The translations under genes and the position numbers were made by a program. From an uncultured Pirellulaceae bacterium (GTDB lineage: Bacteria; Planctomycetota; Planctomycetia; Pirellulales; Pirellulaceae), in contig CALFUT010000063.1 of assembly GCA_937929805.1 (NCBI GenBank), forward strand, positions 1 through 47,105: a DNA stretch of 47,105 bases, read 5' to 3'. The stretch's first letter is position 1. The number at the start of each line of letters is the position of its first letter. This document shows positions 15,938 to 25,600 of the stretch, piece after piece. A model generated the notes under the pieces. That model searched no databases, was not told the DNA's origin, and worked only from the letters and a program-made list of their open reading frames with translations.

Positions 15938-18421
15938 CTATTTCGTTTCGATGGTGACTTTACCGCTGACTTCGTTGTTCAAAATTAGGCGATCGCCCAC
16001 CTTGGTTGCATCGGCGGGCTTTCCGTCAACCAAAACTTCACATGCGTCCTCAACAGCGGGCAATTCGACTTTCGCGGTCACGCCGTCGGGCAGTTCAAGC
16101 GAGATTTTGAACGCGTCTTTCCTCGTCCAGTCAACCGAAATCGGGCCGCGTGTCGTTGGGACTTTTCCACGAGCAAACTCAAGATTGGCCAAGCACGGGC
16201 GAATGACAGCGGTTTCCCACCCCGGCGACGTTGACTGAACTCCTAGCACAAACCGAGGCAAAAGGTTTGCCGGTGCGGCTCCCCAAGCATGATTCCAGTC
16301 TTGGTTTGGCTTGTACTTCATGCCCCAAGCTTCCCAGCTGATGGTGGTCCCACTGTTGACCATGTGTTTCCAGCTGCGATCGCCATCGGCAAGGATCAGA
16401 TCGATCGCCTTCTTATCACAGCCGTTGTTGAAGAGCCCTTCAATAAAATACTGGGCAGCGTAAACGCTGCACTGCATGTTTTTTTCTTGCAGCCATTCGA
16501 TCACACTGGCCTTTTTGTCTTCCGGAATCAAACCGAAGGCCAGCGGGAAAAAGTTTGCATGGATACTGCTGTGGTCTGTGCCGACGCCATCACGATAGAT
16601 CCCGGCCGTTTCGTCAAACAGGGTTTCTTGAAAGGCATCACGGGCCAGTTTTACTCGGGCAGTGAACGCTGCTGCATCCTCGTCCTTGCCAACCGCATTC
16701 GCCATTTCCGCCATTTGCTCGAGTGCAGCGATGTGGAATGCATTGACGACGGTATTAATTTCAGTGAAGACAAAATTGTCTCGTTCCTTCTTCGGCCAGT
16801 CGACAATGTCATGGCGAGTCCGATCCAGTTCCGCGCTTCGAACCAACCCGTCGTCACCCGCACGGTGGAGCAAAGTTTTTGACTTAAGCGATTCGTAGCG
16901 ATGCTTCAGCCATTCAACGTCGCCGGAATACATCCATTCGGCGTGAGCCATGAAAATCATGTGGGGTGACCACTCGGTCGGCCAAGTTCCATTCTCCATT
17001 AACCAATCGAACGACCGAGCCGCCATCAGAACGTTGTCGTCAGTCGTGTAATGGCTAAGCTGATTCAGATAAGCGTCCGCTTCGTAGGGAATTCGCTCGC
17101 GATCGCCGTCCACGTAAACACCCGCAAACGTCGTCGCCTTAATGCTGTATTTGCAAAGGTCCCAGATGCGGTTAAGCGTCTCATCGGAGCACTCGAATGC
17201 GCTCGCGTCCTCATTCCATGTCGAAGAGAAAGCGGCACGGCGTCGTACCAGGTCGTAGTCGAAGTCGGGCTCGAAACCTTCCAATTCAATCCAGCGAAAA
17301 GGGATGATCGACCCCCATGATTCGGGTGTCAAGACTGCGGGTGGGTTGGCGTTCATCAGGCCAGCCTGTTGAACATTTCGATCGTCCACAGGCGCGGGCA
17401 CAACCCAATTCCCTTTCTGCTGCCCGACGCGAACTGGAGTCGCTCCGTAACGAACCGTGCCCGGAGGTTTCCGGTCGATACGCTCGCCCTTTAATTTTTC
17501 GCCAAAATGAACTGTGGCTGTTCCGGTCCCTTTGGCTACCGGCATCACAACGTTCCCGAACGCTACCTTCCCAAAATCAATCAGCGTGACGTCGTCGTTG
17601 ATCCTTTTGATCGAGACCGGTGCCTGCTCGGTCAGCGACACATGCTGCTCTGCCGGAATCTGGGGCAACTCTTTGATGAACAAGTTTCGAAATCGATACG
17701 TTTGGCCTTTCTCGCCGTGGTGCTGAATACCAATGAAACCACTTGCGTCCATGGCATCGCGAAACCGAGCGGTTTGAACGCCGTTGACTTCGATCGTGAT
17801 CACGTCCTTGATACAAGTGACCACGTAACGATTCCAGCCGTTGCGATCGAGTGCGTTGGCAACCGCCGGTTGCTTAAAAAAAGCTTTGGATTCTTGTTCG
17901 TGTTTCAGGAACTGATCGGTCGAGCGATTCTTGGTGCTGGGCCAGATCCATTTGCGTCGGCCCTCGTCGTACAACCCACCGGACCAGCGGCGATCGGAAC
18001 CGTCGCATTCCGCTTGGTAACCGTAGACTTTCTTCTTTGGAGCGGATTCATCAACATGGCAACGAAACATGACTCCCGAGTTCGCCGGTCCATCGGGAAG
18101 ATGAATGTCGACGCTTAGCCGGAAGTCGGAATACGTCTTTTCGGTGACAAGGAAAAACTTCTTGTTGGCCAGCAGATGAATTTCGCCATCCACGACTTTC
18201 GCTTCGCCAAAAGAGTAAGGATTTCGCCAGCCAGACAAGTCTTGACCATTGAACAGAGGTTGGTAGCCGCGAGAGACCAGCGATTCGAACCCAACGCGAG
18301 CTTCGTCGGCCAAAACGGGCTTTTCTATCCGCGAAGTTTTGGACTCTTGCGCCGAGGCGATTGAAGAGGTCAAGACGATCAGAACAAGCGATTGGATCAG
18401 TTGGATCTTCATGGAAACCAT
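15938..18421 (-). CDS. DUF1080 domain fused to GH78-type alpha-L-rhamnosidase
   Basis: 827 residues with signal peptide MKIQLIQSLVLIVLTSSIASA; the start may be ATG 18421 or 18412, and a TTG further upstream is less likely. Residues ~45-250 are a DUF1080 domain (3-keto-disaccharide hydrolase family, concanavalin-like; PLFNGQDLSGWRN, NSGVMFRC, TYRFRNLFIKEL). The rest is GH78-like: a beta-domain (~275-390), a six-hairpin barrel and a C-terminal beta-sandwich. The acidic motif VDGDRERIPYEAD (~434-446) aligns with the GH78 D-x-x-x-R-D-E-R motif and keeps the general acid Glu; ISWEAWG supplies the likely base Glu. The usual Trp after the motif is Tyr. DUF1080 may bind or process the glycan. The gene lies 72 bp after GH106 and 83 bp before the BNR_4 gene, in one direction. 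Whether both domains are active is unknown. Confidence 0.92.
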   Translation of the reverse strand: MVSMKIQLIQSLVLIVLTSSIASAQESKTSRIEKPVLADEARVGFESLVSRGYQPLFNGQDLSGWRNPYSFGEAKVVDGEIHLLANKKFFLVTEKTYSDFRLSVDIHLPDGPANSGVMFRCHVDESAPKKKVYGYQAECDGSDRRWSGGLYDEGRRKWIWPSTKNRSTDQFLKHEQESKAFFKQPAVANALDRNGWNRYVVTCIKDVITIEVNGVQTARFRDAMDASGFIGIQHHGEKGQTYRFRNLFIKELPQIPAEQHVSLTEQAPVSIKRINDDVTLIDFGKVAFGNVVMPVAKGTGTATVHFGEKLKGERIDRKPPGTVRYGATPVRVGQQKGNWVVPAPVDDRNVQQAGLMNANPPAVLTPESWGSIIPFRWIELEGFEPDFDYDLVRRRAAFSSTWNEDASAFECSDETLNRIWDLCKYSIKATTFAGVYVDGDRERIPYEADAYLNQLSHYTTDDNVLMAARSFDWLMENGTWPTEWSPHMIFMAHAEWMYSGDVEWLKHRYESLKSKTLLHRAGDDGLVRSAELDRTRHDIVDWPKKERDNFVFTEINTVVNAFHIAALEQMAEMANAVGKDEDAAAFTARVKLARDAFQETLFDETAGIYRDGVGTDHSSIHANFFPLAFGLIPEDKKASVIEWLQEKNMQCSVYAAQYFIEGLFNNGCDKKAIDLILADGDRSWKHMVNSGTTISWEAWGMKYKPNQDWNHAWGAAPANLLPRFVLGVQSTSPGWETAVIRPCLANLEFARGKVPTTRGPISVDWTRKDAFKISLELPDGVTAKVELPAVEDACEVLVDGKPADATKVGDRLILNNEVSGKVTIETK

Positions 18422-18432
18422 GTTGGAGTTGC

Positions 18433-18447
18433 GTGTCAATTTGACAC
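18433..18447. promoter_or_regulatory. 15-bp palindrome GTGTCAATTTGACAC before DUF1080-GH78
   Basis: A perfect palindrome around a single central base, centred at 18440, 12 to 26 bases before ATG 18421. It could be a regulator operator overlapping the ribosome-binding region, or chance. It shares the outer TGTC/GACA with the rha operators but has a different centre, so it need not be bound by the same protein. Confidence 0.35.
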
Positions 18448-18493
18448 CGGGTTTGATAGCCAAGGTTTGATCTTGGTCATTTTATTTCTTGTT

Positions 18494-21400
18494 TCAACGT
18501 TCGCTACCTATCACTTTTGTGCGAACGTATGGACGGACGATGACTGGCCCCAGCAGGCCAGACGATTGTAGCTTTGAATCTTGTTTCCAGTGTTGGTACG
18601 CAGCGAACGTAACACGTTCGGACGGGCGGTCAGATCGCTGCAAAAGCCATTTCGGCCATTCCTTGATCGTCCGACCTTTACGCACAAAGTCTTTAGTCAG
18701 AGCCTCGTCGCCAATCAGTCTGTTGGCCCAAAGGTTGGTTACTTTTACCTGAAGCTCATTGATGCCCTCATGCACGAAGCCGTCCAATTTTGTTCTAAAC
18801 GGAGCCTTCCACAATATCCCAAGGTTCTCTCCGTTGACAATAACCTCTGCGATAACGCTCACATGGCCCAAGTCCAATTCTAATGAAACATTGGGCTGAA
18901 CGAGGCTGTCGGGTAAATCGAAATGGTTTAAGTAAGTTGCCGTGCCAGAAAAGTGCTTTATTACCGAGTCATTCGACTCCGTCCATGAATTCAATTCATC
19001 AAAAGTGGCATCCGTTGATGCGCCTTGTGGCGAGGGAAAGGTCAGCTTCCACGAACCTGCCGGTTGAACCGGTGAGGGTACGGATTCCACAGGGATCACT
19101 TTTTTGGCACCCGAAGCAGTTTGGCAGGTCAGCGTGCCGGCCCGCGGAGTAACCCACGTCGTTTCACCATTTTTTGCGACAAGTCTCGCACGAGGAAAGC
19201 GTTGTCCCAAATTCAGACGGTGCCCGTAGCTGATTTTCTGTTTTTCGAGTTTGCCATTAATCGAGTACTCGATTCGAAGCTGATTGTTTTGGTTGGGCTC
19301 GCTTGAAGTAGTCGCCAATTGGTCATCAACCGGAATTACAACATTGCCATCCGCCACCAATCCCGCAATCTTTTCCGTGATATTTGTGGATCTGCCGGCC
19401 GATGGAACACCGACTACGTTTTCATCAAATTTTCCAAAGACGGCACCTAAGATTTTCAGATCTCCTTCAGCACCGGAACGCAACGTGATGTCCTCTTGTT
19501 CCATCACACTGGTTTCGTGAACGGTTTCACCGGTCTTGTATCGGATACGAACTTCTTTCTTGTAACCGGGCGCCGGATCACAATTAAAAAGACCTCGGGA
19601 AGCTTTGGCTTGCAGTTGGTTGTCTTTCACGCGATCGGCAAGAACCTTGGTGACATCGACAAGACCATCAGGCAGAAACGTACCGTATTCCGCGTTAATA
19701 ATCTCTAAATTTGGCTGCTGCTGAAGCTTTCGTGGCTGGAGTTCCGTCGAGCTTGCCACAACATGTTCCGTGTTGGAAACTGTTTTTTGAAACACAACAA
19801 ATACCGACCCGTCGGGCGGTAGCTGAACCGAAACGGTAGTCGTCCCGTCTTCATTGCTTTTCCATTCACCAGCGTCGGCGATCTCGCCAGTTTCTGCGTT
19901 CCAGAGCTCTGGCTGTTTTCCGGTAACACGAAAACGACAACGCTCGCGGCGTTCTTCCTTGCGATGGTTTGCAATAAAGTAGATATCTGCTTCGTCCGTG
20001 CGGCGATGGATGAATTCGAGTTCCTTGCCAGACCCGTTTTCTACCTTGAAGTCGGGTGGTAACGACGCTTCCCGAAGGAAATCAACGATCGATTGATCTT
20101 TGATTAATTCGTCAGTCCAAAGCTTATCGGCCAACAAGGAGACTGTTTTATCGCAGTCGGGATAGCCTTCTAGGCTGGGAGATTTTTCAGGACGCGGCCC
20201 CAGAATCGTCGCGCCTGAATTGACTAAGGCGTTTAGCTTTTGAATCGTTTCGGGCTTCATCCAACGAGTTTTCGGCAATACCAATGCCCGATAGGTTGCG
20301 CCGGCCTGTGTGCGAATCGAGCCACCATCGACTGACAACGATTGCAACTTATTGGCTCCAATCAAATCGTAGTCGTACCCCATCGCCTTGATCGCTGGAA
20401 TTTGGCGAGCGGTGTTGGGCGACGCTTCGCCGGCAAACACTAAAACGTCAGCAACGGTCTGCCCCTTCTGAAGTAGCGATTGCCCACGCGCGACATAGTC
20501 CAGAAATGCTGTGCTTTGATTCCACCATGTGTTCAGCCGATTGAATTCAAGTCCGTGATAGCTCAAGGTCAGCCCGGGCGCGACGTCCCATGGTTGATGA
20601 ACGTAACTGTGGAAGATGAAACGATTGATTCCCTGTGCCCATGCTCGATCGCCAATCGATTTGATGGTGGCCGGATGTTCGACCCATCCGCCAAGCCCCG
20701 TAAATGCTTCGGCTCCGACGATGGATTGGTCATTGAGCTTCGCGATAGACGAAACAAATTTTGGCGAGTCGAAGAACGCGATCTCGCCGCTCCAAAATTC
20801 ACACATCACGACATCGCCCGCCGCGCCGACTTGCATGTTGTCGAAAGGACCCCAGTAGGGTTCCACGGAAAGTTTCATTCCGTGTTCGTGGCAACGCTTG
20901 CGAAAATGAGCGTAGTAGTTTTCTGCGATCAGGTCACCAATTGTGCGTCGAAAATCCCACAGGAAGCGTTCTGAAATTTCTCCACTTTCGACGTAGTAGC
21001 CGGCCAGAGTCGGCAGATAGCTGGTGCAGGTGTAGCCACGCAGACGATTGAATTCTTTGTCAAAACCGGGCGTCCAGTTGGTCGAGCCAACCTCGTAACT
21101 GTCGATGACGCAGTTGTTTACTACCGAACCAACATGCTGTCCAAGCTGCTTGAGGATGGGCGCAATGCCGCCAGCCCAAAAAACATCGACTGCCTCTTTG
21201 CTCATCTTGTCACATTCCAAACCCGCACCGCCAACCGGAGCTGGGCGGTTTCGCTGACCTTTGGCAGTGTGGCCAAGCCGCAGGATAATCCATTGGCCCG
21301 CGGGAGCGTCCCATTCGATGCTTCCATCCGAGCCGAGCTTTGCAGTCAAGTCGATGATGTCCGACTTCTTGATGATCGCCGCTGCCGGAATCTCTTTTGC

Positions 21401-22105
21401 GTCTGGCTCCAAGTGATTTCGGATTCGATCTGAAAGGGATTTGTAGTCCAACCCGTCGATGCGCCGATCGATTTTCGGTTTAGGAAACGCAAGGACGGCA
21501 ATGTCTCGGTAGTAATTCAACCGAATGTCCGGTTTGGGTAGCTTTGCCTTGAACGGTTTGCCGCCTTCGTGAATCACTTCGCTGCATACAACCGTTTGCA
21601 TGCTGTGCTCGGGCGTCACCCACGGTCCGCCGCTAGAAGACCAGCCCGGACCGTTGTGAAATCCAAGCTCAAGCCCCAATCGTTTCGCTTCCGAGGCAGA
21701 AAACTCAAACAGTTCCAGCCATTGCGGACTTAGATACTCTGCAGGACCAAGCGGATCATTGAGACTGACGTTGAAAAGCTGAACCTCTTGAATCCCCACC
21801 GCTTTCATGGCTTCCAGATCGGCCGTGATTCCCTCGCGTGTGATGTTGCCATTGATCCAGTGCCACCATGTTCTGGCTTTCGCAGCCGGTGGCGGATTCT
21901 TGAATCCGGCGTCAAGCGAGTCGTCCGCGTAAGCCGACGTTCCGGATAGAAGCAGCAAGATGCTCGCCAACGCTTTTAACGTGCCGGAATTGAACCTGCA
22001 TCGAAAAGTGTTCGCGACCGCGCCCGCGCGAGCGTTAGCAAGAGCAGAATCAGCAACAAGTGAAACACTTGCCGCGAGAATCGTCTGCAAAACACGTTTC
22101 AGCAT
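18494..22105 (-). CDS. GH106-type alpha-L-rhamnosidase
   Basis: 1203 residues from ATG 22105; a GTG at 22162 extends the frame by 19 residues but removes the signal from the N-terminus. The first hydrophobic stretch (VLQTILAASVSLVADSALANA) is followed by a second (LKALASILLLLSGTSAYADD) before the catalytic part, which is unusual. The hallmark KARTWWHWINGNITREGIT, then ITADLEAMKAVGIQEVQLFNV, fits the Glyco_hydro_106 family, whose members remove alpha-L-rhamnose from pectin and algal glycans. FGFHNGPGWSSSGGPWVTPEHSMQ-like segments follow. A C-terminal galactose-binding jelly roll (~1080-1190) contains NHFDLPDSLVQPNVSLELDL and VIVNGENLGILWKAPFR. Length agrees with the family. As the first gene of the minus-strand run, it is divergent from the CotH/lamin-tail gene. 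Sugar and linkage cannot be fixed from sequence. Confidence 0.93.
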   Translation of the reverse strand: MLKRVLQTILAASVSLVADSALANARAGAVANTFRCRFNSGTLKALASILLLLSGTSAYADDSLDAGFKNPPPAAKARTWWHWINGNITREGITADLEAMKAVGIQEVQLFNVSLNDPLGPAEYLSPQWLELFEFSASEAKRLGLELGFHNGPGWSSSGGPWVTPEHSMQTVVCSEVIHEGGKPFKAKLPKPDIRLNYYRDIAVLAFPKPKIDRRIDGLDYKSLSDRIRNHLEPDAKEIPAAAIIKKSDIIDLTAKLGSDGSIEWDAPAGQWIILRLGHTAKGQRNRPAPVGGAGLECDKMSKEAVDVFWAGGIAPILKQLGQHVGSVVNNCVIDSYEVGSTNWTPGFDKEFNRLRGYTCTSYLPTLAGYYVESGEISERFLWDFRRTIGDLIAENYYAHFRKRCHEHGMKLSVEPYWGPFDNMQVGAAGDVVMCEFWSGEIAFFDSPKFVSSIAKLNDQSIVGAEAFTGLGGWVEHPATIKSIGDRAWAQGINRFIFHSYVHQPWDVAPGLTLSYHGLEFNRLNTWWNQSTAFLDYVARGQSLLQKGQTVADVLVFAGEASPNTARQIPAIKAMGYDYDLIGANKLQSLSVDGGSIRTQAGATYRALVLPKTRWMKPETIQKLNALVNSGATILGPRPEKSPSLEGYPDCDKTVSLLADKLWTDELIKDQSIVDFLREASLPPDFKVENGSGKELEFIHRRTDEADIYFIANHRKEERRERCRFRVTGKQPELWNAETGEIADAGEWKSNEDGTTTVSVQLPPDGSVFVVFQKTVSNTEHVVASSTELQPRKLQQQPNLEIINAEYGTFLPDGLVDVTKVLADRVKDNQLQAKASRGLFNCDPAPGYKKEVRIRYKTGETVHETSVMEQEDITLRSGAEGDLKILGAVFGKFDENVVGVPSAGRSTNITEKIAGLVADGNVVIPVDDQLATTSSEPNQNNQLRIEYSINGKLEKQKISYGHRLNLGQRFPRARLVAKNGETTWVTPRAGTLTCQTASGAKKVIPVESVPSPVQPAGSWKLTFPSPQGASTDATFDELNSWTESNDSVIKHFSGTATYLNHFDLPDSLVQPNVSLELDLGHVSVIAEVIVNGENLGILWKAPFRTKLDGFVHEGINELQVKVTNLWANRLIGDEALTKDFVRKGRTIKEWPKWLLQRSDRPSERVTFAAYQHWKQDSKLQSSGLLGPVIVRPYVRTKVIGSER

Positions 22106-22642
22106 CGAAATGTGTCCAACCAATGGAGTAAAAAACTGGGCCCGATTGTTCAATTGCGACACTTATAAACCAGTGGGGGATTCCCGGAACGAAACTGTAG
22201 GTGCTTGATCGCACCCGTGAAGTGAACCAACGGGTGCGATCATAGCTAGGCCTTTAAGCGGATGCCAAGGGAGCAACAGTCCTTGCGGATTGAATCCCGT
22301 GCTGGCCTGTCGCTCAAAGCCAAATTGGATCGGCATTGCAAACAACAAAAGCACTGCTCCAAGAATACGGTTGAGCAGTTGGAAACAATTTTGAACTGGC
22401 TTGGTTTCGAAAAAAGCTCCTCGATTGAACAATTCATCTCAATTGACAACTGCGGTTGATTACAGCTTGTTGCCTGCTGCCCGCACGGAGCATCCTTCTG
22501 GTGCGGGTGACGCAAATGGACAACTAAATTTTCGCCTTGTGTTCGCGCGAACTGATTTAATAGATTTAAGCGGTTCTCGCGGCTGAGGTTGTCATTAATA
22601 GCCTTTCGCGACTCTCCACATCTCTCCTTGACGGACTTCTCA
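22106..22642. other. Divergent intergenic region between GH106 and lamin-tail genes
   Basis: About 540 bases with promoters expected in both directions. Two hairpins are visible: a perfect 13-bp stem at 22206-22242 and a 7-bp stem CCCGCAC/GTGCGGG with a 14-base loop at 22480-22507. Small overlapping frames on both strands show no family likeness. The TGTCGT-N3-ACGACA operator of the rha locus was not found here. Confidence 0.45.
22206..22242. repeat. Perfect 13-bp inverted repeat with 11-base loop
   Basis: The arm TGATCGCACCCGT (22206-22218) pairs fully with ACGGGTGCGATCA (22230-22242), and the loop is GAAGTGAACCA. It lies 100 to 137 bases before the GH106 ATG, inside the divergent region, with no T run on either side. 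A structured 5' leader, an attenuator-like element or a REP-type repeat are all possible. Confidence 0.55.
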
Positions 22643-25600
22643 ATGCCTAGTCGTTTTCACGAGTCACTCGGTAAGCACGGTCGTGCACGTTCGCAGTCTC
22701 ACGCCGGTTCGCGGCAGCGTAAACGACCGGGCGCACAATCGTCGCTTCAGTTTAGCAAGCTTGAGCCCCGGCAACTGCTGGCGGCAAACTTGGTGATTTC
22801 TGAATTTTTGGCATCCAATGGTGGATCGTTGCTAGACGAAGACGGAGCCGCGTCTGATTGGATCGAGATTCTCAACGCGGGCGATGAAGCCGTGGATCTT
22901 GGTGGCTGGTCATTGACCGACGATGCGAATGACTTGACCAAGTGGTCCTTCCCTTCCACCACACTTGATGCGAACGAATCGTTGTTGGTGTTCGCATCGG
23001 GGAAAGACAGGACGGTTGCCGCCTCTGAACTGCACACGAATTTTCGACTTAGTGGCATCGGTGAATACCTTGCGCTGGTCGAGAACGACGGTTCGACGGT
23101 CGCATTTGACTTCGGACCCGCGTATCCATCGCAATTTGAGGATATCTCGTACGGGCTGGCCATGGAGAGTTCGTTTAGTGTGCTGGTCGACAATAGCACG
23201 CTGGTGCGAACTTTGGTGCCGACCGACGGGTCCTTGGGAACGACGTGGATCAGCCCGACGTTCGACGATAGCAGTTGGGTAGGCGACCCGACCCGAACGG
23301 CTGGAGTTGGTTATGAAGGATCTCCGACCAGCGAAAACAATTACGCGTCGCTAATCAATGCTCCGTTAACGCCGCTACCAACCGGACTGCCGACCGCGTA
23401 CGCGAGGTTTGAGTTCCAGTTGGCCAGCGTCGCTGACATTAATCAACTTTCCCTAGCAATGCAGTTTGATGATGGCTTTGTCGCTTACCTGAACGGAGTG
23501 GAAGTCGCGTCCGCCAATGCGCCAACATCACCAACATGGAATTCGGTTTCCACAGCTGGCACGCCGGACGACCAGGCTGTCGAACCGGTCAACTTCGACT
23601 TAACTGACCATCTGGCTGAACTGAATGTTGGCACCAACGTGCTCGCCTTTCAACTGCTCAATCGATCGGCCGGCAGTAGTGATCTGCTTTTGGTTCCGGA
23701 ACTGTCAGTCGGACAAGCCGCGTTGGTTGATCCTGTCGTGCCCGGATATTTTGAAGCCCCAACGCCAGCAACACGAAACGGCGTCAACGCTCAAGGTTTC
23801 ACTTCGGAGCCCACGTTTAGTGCGACTCGCGGTTTCTATGAGTCAGCATTTGATGTGACGCTTGCCACCGATACGGCGGGGGCCAGCATCTATTACACGA
23901 CCAACGGTAGCGATCCAACCGCAACCAACGGAACGCTCTACACCGGCCCGGTCAACATCGCGGGCACTACAACCCTGCGTGCGGTTGCGATCAAGGATGA
24001 CTTCTTCCCGTCAGTTTCCGTCACGCACACCTACCTGTTCCCGTCCGATATTATCAACCAGTCGTCGTCGCCCAGTGGCTATCCGGCGGACTGGGGCACG
24101 CATAACAATAACGGTTCACCATTTTTGGCGGTCGCGGATTACGGAATTGACAGCGATGTAGTCGGCTCCAATGACCTGTTCAACGGTGCCTACACCGGGC
24201 AACGATTCGAAGACGCTTTGACGTCCATTCCCACGATTTCACTATCACTGGACATCGACGATGCGTTCGATGCCGACACCGGGTTCTATGCCAATTCGAT
24301 ACGTTCTGGTCGAGACTGGGAACGCGAAACGTCTGTCGAATGGTGGGACCCGGCCGACGACAGTCAGTTTCAGGTCAACGCTGGTATTCGAGCCCACGGT
24401 GGGGTCAGTCGCCAACCTTGGCGAACACCCAAACACGGATTGCGTTTGTACTTTCGCAACGACTATGGTCCGGGACGTTTGGAGTTCCCTCTGTTTGGCG
24501 ATGAAGGCGTTACCAGTTTTGATCGCCTAGTCTTCCGCAGTCACTATAACGACTCGTGGCAAGCCGTCAGTCCTGCATTGCACACTCGAGGCCAGTTCAT
24601 TCAGGATCCGTTCGTGCGAAACAGCTTCGCTGACATGGGGAATCTGTCAATTCGCAGCCGACCGGTCAATGTGTACATCAATGGGCTTTATTGGGGTGTC
24701 TACGACATCACCGAGCGTCCCGATGCAGAGTATTTTGCAGACCATCTGGGCGGCAACGCCGAAGACTACGATGTCATCAATCGCAATGGCACCGTGCAGG
24801 ACGGCAACGCAGACGCGTGGAACGAATTGATTAATTTGGTTCGCACCACCGACTTGACTACCACCGCTGGCTACGAGGCAGTCAAGGAAAGGTTGGATGT
24901 CGAAAATCTGGTTGACTACATGCTGGTCAACTTTTACGCCGGTGTGGATGACTGGCCGCACAACAACTGGGTCGCGGCCAACAACCGCGCTGAAGGTGGT
25001 GGATTCAGGTTCTACGTCTGGGATGCTGAAATTTCAATGAATCAATTGGGCAGCAACCGCACGGGAGTCGATGACGCAAATTCGTCTGCGGAGCTGTACG
25101 ATCGCTTGCGGGTCAACGCTGACTTCCGCCAGTTGTTCATGGATCGCGCATTGCTGCATCTGTCAGAAGGCGGCGCTCTTTCGCCCGAGGCATCGATCCA
25201 GCGGTACACAGAATTGGGCGATTTGGTCAGGCCAGCCTTGGTGGCCGAGTCGGCTCGTTGGGGCGACGTACATCCGGATATTCCATTGACCGTCGACAAC
25301 GAGTGGCAGAGCGAGTTTGACTCAGTCATCAATTCCTACTTGCCACAACGCACCAACATTTTCATCAATCAACTGCTGGGGGCCGGGCTTGCCTCAAATC
25401 TTGCAGCACCTGAATTTGGCACGACGCCGGGGCAGGTGCCGGTCGGGGCAAGTGTCAGCCTGATCAATAACCAAGCGGGAGCCACGCTCTACTACACCGA
25501 TGATGGAACCGACCCTCGCGCTTCAGGCGGCGGTATCGCCGCATCGGCTCAAGCTTTCAGCAGCCCCGTTTCCATTGACGGGGCGACGACAATCACCATG

